From Melastoma dodecandrum (Eukaryota; Streptophyta; Magnoliopsida; Myrtales; Melastomataceae), in NCBI GenBank assembly GCA_029817715.1, contig JARUPY010000516.1, positions 1-64,000 of the forward strand: DNA of 64,000 nucleotides, given 5' to 3'. Within the stretch, counting starts at the first letter, position 1, and each line of letters begins with the position of its first letter. Under the pieces are notes generated by a model that saw nothing but the letters and a program-made list of their open reading frames with translations, did no database searches and had not been told where the DNA came from. This document shows, one piece after another, positions 34,401 through 46,097 of the stretch. The translations under genes were made by a program, and so were the position numbers.

Positions 34401-34590
34401 TAAGCAAATTACCTTTATGCCCCTCAGACCCCTTCGAACACCCAAGCCACCCTTTTCATAGTCAGTCCCATTCGAAAGAAACCCTACCGCGCAGACCCCA
34501 ATACCCCCAGGCAACCCAAGGAACCCAGATCGTCGAGGTTCAGTTTGTTTGAAGTCAGGCATTACCCGGCTAACCAGAAGTTACGAAAGT

Positions 34591-34880
34591 GGTACCCCTC
34601 CCGCAAGTATTCGTGCTTGTTTCTCTTTGGGTTTAGGTTTGCGCCTTCGGTTTGGTAACCCAACACACCAACGCCTTGTCGATTGGTAGGCCCCTCATTT
34701 CTTGCACTTATTTGGTTTGGGTTTAGGGTTTAGGTAGTAATCGGTACCCCTCTCGCTACCATGTGTCCCCGTTTATCATTAGGTTTAAGGCTTGCGCATT
34801 CGGTTTAGTAACTCCGCACACCCACGCCTTGTCGATTGGCATCCCCCTTCTTTCTTGTGCTTATTTGGTCTGTGATTACG
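34591..34880 (+). repeat. Diverged tandem duplication, about 152-bp unit
   Basis: 34591-34742 and 34743-34880 share GGTACCCCTC, AGGTTTGCGCCTTCGGTTT-like and ACGCCTTGTCGATTGG blocks in the same order, with about one-fifth of positions changed by eye. Confidence 0.8.
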
Positions 34881-35179
34881 CTTATTTGGTCTGCTGTATG
34901 TCCTTGTTTGGTGTATTGTCATTTGTCTGGGTAAGCTTTAATTGTATCATAGTTTAATAATAGTCTAACATGTTATTTTTTTTATAAGTAATAATGTATA
35001 ACCCATAAAATAAATCTGTACAAAAACCACAGGGGCATACCCCTAAAAATCAAGCTAACACAAAAGTAACATATACCACAAATACGTACCTAAAAATCAA
35101 AATAAATCAATTTATGTCCGGGGCAATGGCGCGAGAACAAATGTGGCCAGTGTCCTGGGAGGCAACAAATGTTCACCAA

Positions 35180-35880
35180 GTCAACTCTTATTGCGCTCCA
35201 TCCACAAGTAATAGACACATCCAGCAAACATCTGAATGAAAGGTCGACGCCGCCGAAGTGTCGCTCCAGCCGGCGAGACTAGGAGATAAAAAATAGCACT
35301 GAATCTCCGTGGGAAATTCGGTGCTACAATTCTACCCAGAGTAAACATCCACACCTCCGCTGAGTATGAACATGTAAAGAAGATGTGGTGGAAACGCTCG
35401 CATTTCGATCCACATAGAGCACATGTCGACGAAGAAGAAACACCAAGAGAGAAAAGCATATATGACGTGTATAACCTCCCCTAAACGGCCAACCAGAGAA
35501 AAAAAAAAACCGCGATAGCATGCCCTTAGACCAAACAAAACTAGCCCAAGGAACAGTCTCATGCTCGCTACGAATATATCTCCATGGAGAAGCAATAGTA
35601 AAATCTCCATCAGGGCGTAAAGGCCAGACAACCCGATCAGACATACTTGGCGATAGATAACAAGTAACAGGCAAAAACTCATTAACCTGTCAAAACACGC
35701 ACGCTTGTGCCGATGAATCCTCAAATCACCACCATCAACGTAACTCCGCCAACTAAGATCAGAAAAGAAGTCCGCCACAGAAACCGTAGAAGGAATCCTC
35801 GATCTCCTCACATCCAAAGATCTCCGCCAAAGGACCCAGTGGGGACCAAGAATCAAACCAGTAGGAAATCCTGCTTCCAT
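35180..35880 (-). pseudogene. LINE C-terminal zf-RVT region
   Basis: Overlapping frames give DRVVWPLRPDGDFTIASPWR, then VPWASFVWSKGMLSRFFFFS, then the Cys/His cluster CALCGSKCERFHHIFFTCSY and SAEVW. This is the zf-RVT motif found after the RT in plant LINEs. Two or three frame changes occur. Confidence 0.85.
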
Positions 35881-36024
35881 CCTCCATACGCCACGAAATG
35901 AGCTGACGAATAAGGTACCTCAACGTCAATAATCGTCTCCAGACCCAGGAACACCTATCCGGTTGTCTCGCCTACCAGAACGACTCACCTCTCAGAAGAT
36001 ACGTGCTCACTCAGCGAGCCCAAA

Positions 36025-37305
36025 CTAAGTCCTCTGGATCCGAGAAGAGGTGCCAAATGTGCTCCAGCACACCACTCGGTTCCACTCTGTAACCCGCTTA
36101 AGACCAAGCCCTCCTTGTTCCTTCGGCCTACACACTGTGTTCCACGCTACCTTGGCCTTATGGTGGTCCATCGATGGACCCGACCACAAAAACCGCGACA
36201 TGAGCTGCTCTAGCTGCATACAAACCGACATCGGTAGTGGAAATAAGGATGACCAATACGTCTGAGTCATGAATAACACGAGCTCACTAACTGCAGCCTC
36301 CCAGCATACGACATGTGTCTACTCGTCCAGTGGCAAATCCTGCTAGGAATGGCTTCCACCAACGGCATACAATCCTCCGAAGTGAGCCTCCTAGCGATAT
36401 GAGGCACGTAAAGATATCGAACCGGAAGCTCCCCTCGTATAAATCTAGAATCAGTAAGGATTTGCGTATGTACCTCCCCCAATACTCCACCAAAGAAAAT
36501 CTCACTCTTCTGTGAGCTCTTCTCAATTCAGACTGATCCCCGAATCTCGACAGTGTTTCCAACACACAACATACCGACGACAGCCTCCCACAAGAAAAGA
36601 TGAGGAGATCATCCGCAAAACAAAAGTGAGACAAGCATACCTTTCGACAGCGAGAATGAAAACCGAAGTTAGGTGACTCCGTAGACTTCCTCAACATGCC
36701 AGAAAGTACCTCCATGGCCATCACAAACAGACATGGCGACAAACGGCAGCCCTGATGAAGTCCTCTAGAACTACTGAAAGAGCCCTGAACTCCCTGTTAT
36801 TGCTAGTAGAAAATCTGGCCTTAGTCACGCACTCCATGACGAGCTGGATTAATGAACTCGGAAATCCAAAACACTCCAACAGCACCCGTAGAAAATCCCA
36901 CTTGATCGAGTCATATGCCTTTCAGATGTCAATCTTCAAAGCGCACCTCGGGGGACTGCTCTCCGTATGATAGCCCCTGATTAGCTCGTGTGCCACGATG
37001 ATGTTATCCACAATGCGTCGTCCAGGTATAAACACCGACTGCTGATAACATTTGATGCCAGGAAGTACCTCCCTGACTCGCGTCGCCAGTATACGAGTGA
37101 TACACTTGTACACCGTGTTACAACACGAGATAGGCCTCAAATCCGTCAATGCCGTCGGATTCGCCTTCTTCGGAATGAGCGATATGATAGTGGTATTAGC
37201 CTCACGAAGAAGACGACCCCGAGCAAAAAAAATCCTGCACTGCCTCAGTAACCAGTCTCCCCACAACCTCCCAAGAGCCCTTAAAGAACCACGCCGTGTA
37301 TCCAT
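36025..37305 (-). pseudogene. LINE reverse transcriptase
   Basis: Landmarks in order on the minus strand: ANTTIISLIPKKANPTALTD and LRPISCCNTVYKCITRILAT (37215-37090), VFIPGRRIVDNIIVAHELI, CALKIDI at 36922, then SPCLFVMAMEVLSGMLRKS and the catalytic FCFADDLLIFSCG (36625-36590), and later SRFLWSGPSMDHHKAKVAW, CRPKEQGGLGLK (36190-36095). The FADD box is intact, but at least five frame changes are needed to follow the domain. Confidence 0.9.
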
Positions 37306-37934
37306 CCAGTCCAGGCGCCTTATGGCGGCCCAGATGAAACATCGCCGTGCGCACCTCCTCCACAGAAACTGGGGTCACCAGGCCAACACTCTGCTCCGAC
37401 GATACAGTCGCAGACATAACCGCCCTCACCATATCCCGATCAATCTGTACTGCTCGCGGTGCTATTGTAAATAACAAGCTGAAATACCGAATCGTCTCAT
37501 CCCTCACCTCCGTACAACACCACACCATCATCCCTCGTCAACGACAAGACGGCGTTCCTGTTATGTCGTCGCTTCATCATGCTAAAAAAATAGGCTGTGT
37601 TTCGATCCCCGAGCTGTAGCCGACGAACACGCACCTTGTGACGCAACATGCTCTCCTCCAACCTAGCCAGGTAGCTTAATCTAGTAGCGACAACCCTCTC
37701 TACAAGCGACACCTCTCCATGCGATCCATGGGCCAGCAACTCAGACTAGATCTCCTCAAGATGCGACCTAGCCTCACCAACCCGTGTCGATAACCCGCCT
37801 AGCTCGTCCCGGCTTAGGTTCTTCAGCTTCCCCTTAAGCGTAGCCAGCCTCCTATAAAGTACGTACATGGGCCGCCCATCATGCCTCTCAGGCCACGCCT
37901 GACGCACCAAGCCCTCATAATGTGGGTGTTCCGT

Positions 37935-38578
37935 CTAGAAGTCAAAGAACTTGAACGGAACACATCGACCCTGTGATCTCTGCATAAGCCACACCAGGCA
38001 CGGAGAATGATTTGAGCAACATGGAACAAAAAACCGAGCCACTAAGTATGAGAAAACCCTCAACCACTGCATGTTCACCATCACCCTATCCAACTTCCGG
38101 AGTATAACATCATCCCTACGATTCGTCCAAGTGAAGAATTCTCCCGTACACTGTAGATCCTCTAACTCTGCATCCCTGACGGCAACATCAAACTCCTCAT
38201 CCACACCATGCCAACTCAAATCACCACCTTGCCGCTCATAGGGTGTCCGAACAGCATTCATATCGCCAATAACAAACCAAGGCTCCCCAACATATCGAGC
38301 CGAATCCTCGCGTAAGAACTGCCAGAGATAACGTTGACCTCGGGCCTCATTCAGACCATACACAAACGTAATCTGACAAGAAATGCCTGTCTCTACGAAT
38401 GTAACCCTAGCATGCACCCACTGAGGGTCAATATCAACCACATCTACCTGTACACGAGAGGGATCCCAACAAACCCATATCCTCTCAGTCACGGATGCAC
38501 CATGGGCAACTACATATCTCCAGGAAGAAAGAAATGCACTCTGACTCCGTAACTCAACCGAAGCCCGCACCCTAGTCT
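37935..38578 (-). pseudogene. LINE endonuclease domain (N-terminally truncated)
   Basis: One long open frame contains VTERIWVCWDPSRVQVDVVD, QITFVYGLNEARGQRYLW, PWFVIGDMNAVRTPYERQGG (the GDxN catalytic motif), GEFFTWTNRRDDVILRKLDR and CCSNHSPCLVW (the S-D/N-H motif). These mark an APE-type endonuclease. The WN.RG start of the domain is lost. The linker to the RT (37930-37310) contains RHKVRVRRLQLGDRNTAYFF in another frame. Confidence 0.9.
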
Positions 38579-38846
38579 TCTTTGGCCTCTCTCTGAGAAA
38601 ACAATTTGTTAGTTTTGATTAAGGTTTTGTCAGAGTGGAGGGTAGTTAGCCACTGATTGTGAATTCTTTTTTTTTTTGTTTAAAAGAAGTTATTTCTTAG
38701 TTAACCATTTCCATTGAGGACAATTTATTTTTGTGTTCACGTGATTGTGTATGCCCAAATGCGATGAGGTTTCAGTTGATTTTTCAGAGTGACATGTTGG
38801 CCGGGTTATTGGTAGTTCTTTGTATTTTTTTTATAGGAGATATGGT

Positions 38847-40978
38847 ATGGACGGCGTAAGTAGTGGCAAAGATGTCGATGTGAATTTGGAAGTAGAGACC
38901 TATGGCAGTAAGAGGAAGAAACGGGAATATTCAATCCCGCTTGATTACATCCAGACGAGATGCAGTCCAAGGAAAATGATTGCACTGTTGGACAACTTTG
39001 ATGAGGCGAAGGGGATGTTGGATTTGATGGTCTGAATTGTGTTGTAAGTAAGAACGTGAATCATAAATCTCTGGTTTGTCTACGCTGTTTCAATCATGTG
39101 AAGAGGGTTGTGGTAATTGACGGTGTTGAGATCCCCATAATGCCCAATGATGTGGACGTGATTCTCGCCGTAAGATATACAAGATTTGATGTTCCATTCA
39201 CGGGATCAATGGATACGGTTCAACCGGAGCTTCTCAGCCGCTTGAAATTAGGAAGGCTGTCTATGGTATCATTGAAGAATCGACTGCGAGCGCGGGAAAC
39301 TGTCGATGACCTATTTATTGTGTAGGTTGTATTGTTCCTAATTGGATTTTATTTATATCTCGACACCTCGTTCAACATAGGCAAAGAGTACCGGCTTGCA
39401 ACACGAGATGGGGGTGCCATTTCTACCTTTGATTGGGCGACGCACGTCCTAGATCACCTTTGTGAATCTATTTGGAACTTCCAGGGACATAGGCATAGAT
39501 ATATCAGTGGCTATGTCCATTTCATTATGGTAAGTACTGTTGAAACAGTGTATATCCAATGTTGTTGTTCGATAAAGTCTTTGGAGCACTTATGGTAAGT
39601 GAAGTTAGTAATTCGTATAAATTTGTTTGTCGTAGGTGGATAATTTCCTAAATTTGTGATAACCTTATCAGGTTTATTGAATTGGTTGAGATTCTTTTAT
39701 GCTTACAAGACGAAGGTGTCTGGTCCGACACTGTCACGAGCGAATAGAGTGACACCCTTGTGCACAGATTGAGATGATTCGCGCCTGCATTCCATTCTCA
39801 GAGACAGATTTGGATGACTTTGACATTGTCAATGCTGTGCAATGTATTTAACACATATTGAGTAATGCCAGCTGGTTTATATAATGCGGTAAGTCGTTAT
39901 ATTTGGGTAAAGTGAGTTAAATTTGCTTGGTCTTATTTCAGTTGGAAGTTGATCCTGATGTGCATGTAGACGAGGGGGATTCAACCAGGTGGACAATCAC
40001 CAAATCTGATGGGTAATGCACCAGTTGAAGGTATGTGTCACTTATGAGTTTAGGGGCTCTGAAAACGAGATTGGACATAAGTTGATGTTTCATCGCATCG
40101 GATCAGTATTATAAAATGCAGTCTTTAGACAAACGTAAGAAGAAGTCTGAGGGTGGTTTTGATGATGGATTAAGGAAACAAAACATCAACCTGAAGGAAA
40201 TTAGGCAATTAAAGAGCCTTGGGTGCGAACTGCTTGACAGAAGACAAACGTCTTTCCTAGTATTTAGGGAGAAGATTGACCTCGACAATGGGGAAAGCTT
40301 GTATCGCGCAAGATGATGGCTTACTTCAGATGGATGAGGGTGAAGGTTTTCATGCTGAACTAGGTTCCAAGAAAGTTGAGGCGAGCACATCGACGATCCA
40401 TCCCAGTTTAGCGGCTAAAATTAGCTCCATCAAGCAATCCACAGGACTGTAGGATTTCCAGCAACCCGAGCATGATATAACAGTCTCCAACTTTCAAGAT
40501 GAGGAAGTGCCAGTCGATGTTGTACAGGAACCGGCCCGGGATGCGGTGTCGTCAATGAAGGTGCCGGGCTCCAGTAGACTGCATGAGGTACATGATGACC
40601 CCGAACTCAGGGATCCTCTGCATGAGAAACAAGATACTGAAGATGAGGACGTACATATGGTCGCCACACGTCGTTGAAGGATTATCTGGGAATGACGAGA
40701 ATACCAAGAACGGAGGACCTGTTGATCAGATGGTAACGGTCAAGATATTTTTAATGATATTTGAATGCTACCGTATCTTATAGTTTGTCATGTCTCTCTT
40801 AACCCCTTTTTCGAAAGCCTTTTATACGGGAGAGTGTATCATCAACGAACCCGGTGAAAAGAGCAAGCACGTGCAAACGCGTAGGTCTTATGCGAGGAAG
40901 CAGAGTTTTGTCATCGTGTCTTATGGGTGGTTATGTCTTCAATTCACACCACCTCCTCATGCGGCATTTGGGGTAATT
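38847..40978 (+). pseudogene. Ulp1-associated plant transposon protein, N-terminal domain and linker
   Basis: From ATG 38847 (MDGVSSGKDVDVNLE), the frames give YIQTRCSPRKMIALLDNFDE, then VEIPIMPNDVDVILAVRYTR, LKLGRLSMVSLKNRLRARE, VLFLIGFYLYLDTSFNIGKE, ISTFDWATHVLDHLCESIWN and RYISGYVHFIM (39000-39530). This pattern (SPR.. near the start, a PEDV-like turn, FVLFxxGxxL, NWA..xLDFL, YLxGCxxFLQ) is that of plant transposon proteins that often carry a C-terminal Ulp1 cysteine protease. The region 39930-40975 is an acidic, charged linker with frame changes, ending near KAFYTGECIINEPGEK. I find no His-Asp-Cys protease core, so the catalytic part is missing. Confidence 0.6.
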
Positions 40979-42060
40979 TAGTTGTAACAAATTTGACACC
41001 CTAACTTAAGGCCGCCCCAGATAATTGGCACAAAAAATCCCCATGATTATTAAATCTAATAAGTTAATCCACTATCACATCTAATTCAATTCTTGTCATC
41101 TGTTACTGCATCAATCCGTGGTTTGGTATGTCAATTTTAACTTCTAACTTCAATCACATTACCGCCTAATTCAGTCCCTCACTAGATTAAACTGATCCGA
41201 CATTGCCCATTATTACTTTAGATATTCTCACTGCAGTCAACAGTTCGAGGATCTTCATTCCACGCGAGCCAAAATACAAGGAGAATGGAGGGCCACACGT
41301 CTACTTAGCATTCCATCCGTATTGAAGTCAATCAACCACCAAAATTCCATCGAATTGCCCAGAATCAACTTTCATTCGCCACAAACTACAACTATAAATT
41401 CATGATTACATACGTAGTTCCTCCACTTCTCATCATCAATAAAATCCTCCTCCTTCGATCCTCTTCCTGGGAATTCCATCATCGTCGGCATAATCATCCA
41501 CCTTCGAGCCACGTCCTAAGGACAAGAAATATATTCGACCCAACTTACCTCGATCCCTACAACAAAATGCATAACGACTATGGCTACACATCCTACCACC
41601 TCGCACTGCTTCATTTCACACATGCCTTCAACGTTTAGCTTTAATCAGTCCGTCTAACGCCGTATGCACAAGTCTTCCGACTGTCTATAGTGTTCTGGTT
41701 TGGCCAACGTTCATAAGGGATTCACCGGCTTTCGCATGCCCACATATCTCCAAGCAAATAATCCAAATGGCCGATAGGTTCGATAGATGCGTTCGACTAT
41801 TTTAGAGAACATCCATATCGTAATCGGACTACATGAAGGAAACTACGACGTCAACGTGTAATACGTGTTGCGACCAATGAACATCTCTTTGTTACGCATC
41901 CTTTAGCTCGGAACGAATAAATTTCTGGTGCCCGCACATCGACCATCTCTGATGCTAATAACATTTTTTCTCCACCAACAAGATCTATCAATTTCGTATC
42001 AAGCTAGACCTACTAAACTCCACCACCGTCAGGGAGCTTCTTCTTAGGAAGACCAACAAC
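40979..42060. other. No recognised gene
   Basis: Long AT/CA-rich DNA. An open frame at 41402-41638 (plus) has no recognisable domain. From about 41600 the sequence may be the leader or ORF1 of the LINE fragment that follows. Confidence 0.4.
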
Positions 42061-42072
42061 ATCAACATAGCC

Positions 42073-42560
42073 ATGGCTGAAGGCGTCAACGACGTGCCTT
42101 TGCATTACGAGCTCAACATGTTGATCTGGAACATTCATGGGTACCCAAATGAAGAAACCTTCAGGAATGCCGTAACTGAGCTACTAGCTTCATAGAAATC
42201 TAGCATGGTCGTAATCCCGTGTCCACCCCTGTCAAATTGCACGAATGCCCATCACTTTTTTCACTCAGTTGACTTCATCGACTACCACATTGTTGAATCA
42301 CGGAGGGGCAGCGCACTTACCATTTGGCGTTGGAAAGAGATCAACGTTCACTTCTTCAAGGAACTCCAGGCAACAACAAATACCGTCATTTTGGTAATCC
42401 AACTATAAGAACGCCCTAAAACAATTATATGTATTTCATACCAACAGTCACGAGTTGTTACTTCACCATAATCACCCACGGAACCTGTTCTCGGACGTGT
42501 AGGACGACGACGTTGGAGGCCCTATGCAGGCGATGTTCTTTTTTCGGGGAACCAACTATC
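42073..42560 (+). pseudogene. LINE endonuclease N-terminal fragment
   Basis: ATG at 42073, then HYELNMLIWNIHGYPNEETF, a stop at 42193-42195, then LSNCTNAHHFFHSVDFIDYH, IVESRRGSALTIWRWKEINV and LQATTNTVILVIQL with a stop at 42406. WNIHG near the start and the G-G/I-W..WK block are the N-terminal landmarks of plant LINE ORF2 endonucleases. The rest of ORF2 is absent. It differs from the LINE at 34976-38578 and has the opposite orientation. Confidence 0.65.
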
Positions 42561-42877
42561 TTTACGACATGATCATCATCTTTTTTTTTTTTTCGGTGCA
42601 AGTGCTATGTAAATTTATCAAAAATCTCTACGTCGCACCTTTAATTTAATACATCACATTGCATTTCGTCGACCAAAATTCAACATGCACATACGCATCG
42701 CAAGTCGACTTGTCATATTCAGACAAACACCTGTTACGGGATTGATGTTTGATAATATTCTAAGGGACTACTTGACCACGGGACAGGTTGTGTGGGTAAC
42801 AGGGGGATGGCCGCTGCAATTGTTGGAGACAGATTGGATTAGGGAAAATTAAAGAAGTGTTACATAGATATGAAAAA

Positions 42878-42913
42878 GGGGAGGGGGGGGGGGGGGGGAG
42901 GGGGCGAGGGGTG
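42878..42913 (+). repeat. Poly-G tract
   Basis: A G-run of about 35 bases broken only by A or C at a few positions, next to the right inverted repeat. It could form a G-quadruplex and is likely to be length-unstable. Confidence 0.9.
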
Positions 42914-42979
42914 TTCGGAGTGGATTAAGGGGTGGGAGATGGACAGAAAGGTAATTTGGCTTGGCGTAAATTTTCAAAA

Positions 42980-43574
42980 TTAGGCTAAACAACATTATTT
43001 GGATTAGTAAAGTACAAAACTTATTTCGTAAAAAAATTACGAAATATATTAGTAATTTACATATCAACTTCATACATCATTAGTTGATTACTAATTATTT
43101 TAGTAAATTACTAAAAAGTCACTATTCAAATTTTAGTACATTTGTCCAAGCCCATTAATGAAGTTTAGTAAAAGCCCGTAGAAATGTACAAAGAAAGTAT
43201 TAAGCTCATCAACCAATTACGAAGTAGTTACACTGTTTAGTAAATTACAAAAAAATAACTATTCATATTTAGTATATTTTTTCATGCTCATTAATAAATT
43301 TAATAAAAGCCGGTACAAATGTACGATGAAATTACGTAGCCTGTTGGCTCATTTACGAAGCAATTTCATTGTTTTTTTCATTACTAAAATTACACTATTC
43401 AGATTTAATTTATTTGTCCATCTTATTAATGAATTTACTAAAAGTTTGTACATATGTATGAGAAAAGTACGAAACCCATCCACTCATTTATGAAAAAATC
43501 CCAAATATATTAAATTTTTGATAATATTTCGTAATAATGTAAGAAATATTGCAAGTCTAAAACATCCATACTTA
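42980..43574 (-). repeat. Right terminal inverted repeat
   Basis: Reverse complement of 32956-33545, with matching units (TTTCATCGTACATTTGTAC, CTTCGTAAATGAGCC, TTTTAGTAA). Similarity starts at the GATGTTT near the outer end and continues to about 42985. Confidence 0.8.
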
Positions 43575-43936
43575 GAGGAATGTACGAAAATACTGTTAGT
43601 TTTGAAAAAAATTGCGAAATACGGTCTGAGTTTCGTAACATACGGTTTTATCGTCGAATGGGTGCATTTTGAAAATGCGTCCCCTAGGGCGGGTTTCTCC
43701 ATCAAAATAAGCATTCGCCTTATGGCGTGTCCATAGGAGACATGAAGGCGTGTTTTGATAACCCGCCTTCATACAGGGGCGGGTTCTCAAAACGCGTCTT
43801 CGGGGGGAGGGCGCGTCTTCAAAACCCACCCCCCAACACTTGGGAATAATTTTTTAGGTTATGATCCAACACTTGAGAAATATTGGCTGGCCAAGAGGGG
43901 CCGGTTTGGCGTCTGTGGGAGGCGGGTTTACTGGAT

Positions 43937-43967
43937 GAACAAGGGGCGGGTTACCCGCCCCTTGTTC
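43937..43967. repeat. Perfect GC-rich palindrome in the left MULE end
   Basis: Arms GAACAAGGGGCGGGT and ACCCGCCCCTTGTTC are exact reverse complements (15 bp each) separated by one T. GGCGGGTT motifs are repeated several times around it in both orientations. Confidence 0.95.
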
Positions 43968-44369
43968 GAATTAATCACCTTCTAAAACAACATATTATAG
44001 ATCATGTCTCATTCAACAACCAAATAATATAAACAATAATCCAAACAATTTGAAAACTTGAAAGTCAAACAATATAATTCATAAAAGTTGAACAATATCC
44101 AAAAGTGATACAATGTTTATCACATCAGTGATTCCCCCTACGCTTACTCAATCTCCTCCTCACATAAGGCATGATTATGGGATCTGGGACGCGAGTCTGC
44201 TCTGATGGTCCTCTGGATACAGTTGCTGATTTGAGAAGGTTCTTCTCCTTGATATGAAGCAGTGTACCTGAAAATCTTATATTAGTTGAGTTCCGAGAGT
44301 TTAACTCAGACGAACATCATAGTTGTAGTGGACATACCTGAATTCTCTCGTGCCTTTAATTAGAGCTCC

Positions 44370-45777
44370 TCATGTCGAACTAGAACCAATTTTGAAGTGA
44401 GGTGTGCAGTAATCGACCTTCAGGTGTGTCACTTGCGAGATGGGCATGCCTTCTCCGACTTCATTGCCCTCCTCGTCAAACGTGGCGTCCTCATATGCCG
44501 ATGGCACGTCCTCATCTTCATTCCCTTCTTCCACGTTCTCCTCGTCGGCCATGTGAGGATCATCTTTGTCCATAGGTTCTCCACCCTGTGGCGGCATGAA
44601 CTCAATCGCAGGTTGATCTCCCAGCCCACCGGTGCGACCGTACAATCGTACCAGTACATACTCCCTCATCATCTCCATTGATTCCTCAACAAGAGACACG
44701 TTGTCGGGCTGGGTGGAGCGAAGCTTAATCTTTCGGAAATTCCTCATCTACATAACAAATAAACACGACACACATCAGCATCTGTTATAGTAGGATAATA
44801 TAATGAAAAAGGTAAATGACTTACCATAGCTCCAAATATTGAACTGCATCCCTTTACGAAATTCAACCACAGAGTCTGCATCGTCCGACATAATCACATC
44901 CTCATCCTCCTCGAAAATCACCTTCCCAGTATCGCCACTATCTAGATAGAACGGAAGAGGTTTCTCCAACCGTTTCTAGACGGACCAACTTTATTGACTC
45001 TTACATTCATAACATTTTCATCGTTCCCCAAATCAACACCATTGAACATTTCGTCATCAGTAGTGACGTCATTATCGGAATTCACTATTGAATCAACGAT
45101 GTGATTTACATAGCGTCGACATATGCTTTCGACTAGAACTCTTTGATCGCCCAAATCACGTTCTAAATCTTCAAACGGGCACCATCTTCATAATCGTCCT
45201 CCTCATTACCACCATTCATTCCATCTCCGTCGTTTTCATAATCCAAATCATTCATCACATTACCACCATAACCGCTACACCCTTCATTCACTCGTACCAA
45301 ATGGCCAATATTTCTACTAACTTCGACATTTTCTATTGTTTCTTGCATGATATTTAAACCCTCATCCACATTCACTCTTACGACCTGCATGTTACTACCA
45401 TGTTTACTTCTTGAATTTGCAGGCATCCCTTCATTGCTAGAATTCCCAGAAACTGATACAACATACACTTCTTGAATACGGTCACCATTTGACATAGCAA
45501 ACTCACACAAAAATCTCACCTCCTCATCATCACCAATAGGTACTAGCACAAACTTTATGCCAGAAGGACCATACGAAAGAACATAATATCTATGACATAT
45601 CTCCAACCCACTGACTTCGTTTAATCTCATTGCATGAGCACTGAGCCTTTCAAATTACACATATTCGACATCAACAGCTACCTTTATACTTTTCAGTGGG
45701 GCCTTATTATAACCGACCCCTTTACTACCATGAATCACCTTCCCAGTTCCATATAACAACAAATGAACGTGCGCCAT
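44370..45777 (-). pseudogene. MuDR-type transposase, N-terminal part only
   Basis: The start at 45777 reads MAHVHLLLYGTGKVIHGSKG, then VAVDVEYV, a stop near 45651, MRLNEVSGLEICHRYYVLSY and VLVPIGDDEEVRFLCEFAMS. This is the PB1-like N-terminal region typical of plant MuDR transposases. A polar, acidic segment follows (45450-45000), then LDSGDTGKVIFEEDEDVIMS and VVEFRKGMQFNIW (44935-44830), the start of the DNA-binding domain. GTAAGT and TGTAG flank a possible intron at 44823-44749. The last frame (44747-44370, MRNFRKIKLRSTQPDNVSL) is acidic and not recognisably transposase. The DDE core and SWIM finger are absent. Confidence 0.65.
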
Positions 45778-46097
45778 TGCAAACTATGATAATACTTACG
45801 ATTTAGTTAATAGCTTCTTCGAACTTTCAAATACCTACAAAAATTCAAACAATAAACCATTAATCATCAAACTTCAAAATAATCGTAACTAAACTAATTT
45901 CAACCAATTTCAAATCAACTAAATAAATAGCCCTAATTTCAAATCAACCAAAAAACCCTATTTTTAACATAAGCTTAATTTATACGAAATTCCAAATTTC
46001 ACCTAATCGTAACTTTCAATTAATTTCACTTAATTTCAATTACATCCTAATTTCAACTAACCCTAATTCGTGGCAAATTCACCTAATCCTAAATTTA

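Larger units (their letters stand above)
34976..38578 (-). mobile_element. LINE (non-LTR retrotransposon), 5'-truncated
   Basis: The minus strand carries, in order, an endonuclease domain, reverse transcriptase and a zf-RVT-type C-terminal region, then a short A-rich end (TATAAAAAAAATA, 34976-34990). The first residues of the endonuclease are missing: coding begins at the TRVRASVELRSQ position, so the copy is 5'-truncated, typical for LINEs. Many frameshifts inactivate it. It lies antisense to the Ulp1-associated gene that starts 270 bp beyond its 5' end. Confidence 0.85.
32956..43574. mobile_element. Large composite DNA element with about 590-bp terminal inverted repeats
   Basis: Two inverted, collinear blocks (32956-33545 and 42980-43574) bound this 10.6-kb segment. 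The left end reads CACTACAGATGTTT; the right end, complemented, reads GTATGGATGTTTT. Inside are hAT-like debris, a tandem duplication, a 5'-truncated LINE on the minus strand, a Ulp1-associated transposon protein on the plus strand and a LINE endonuclease fragment. A CACTA-type end is visible on the left only, while long inverted repeats and Ulp1-associated genes also occur in plant MULEs. The superfamily is therefore open. No clean target duplication was found; a MULE sits directly against the right end. Confidence 0.6.

Noticed and set aside
41402..41638. Secreted small protein gene
   Set aside because: The frame begins with hydrophobic residues but continues without any recognisable domain or splice support inside transposon debris.
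43321..43500. Small open frames in the right inverted repeat as genes
   Set aside because: They arise from the AT-rich sub-repeats and have mirrored counterparts in the left repeat.
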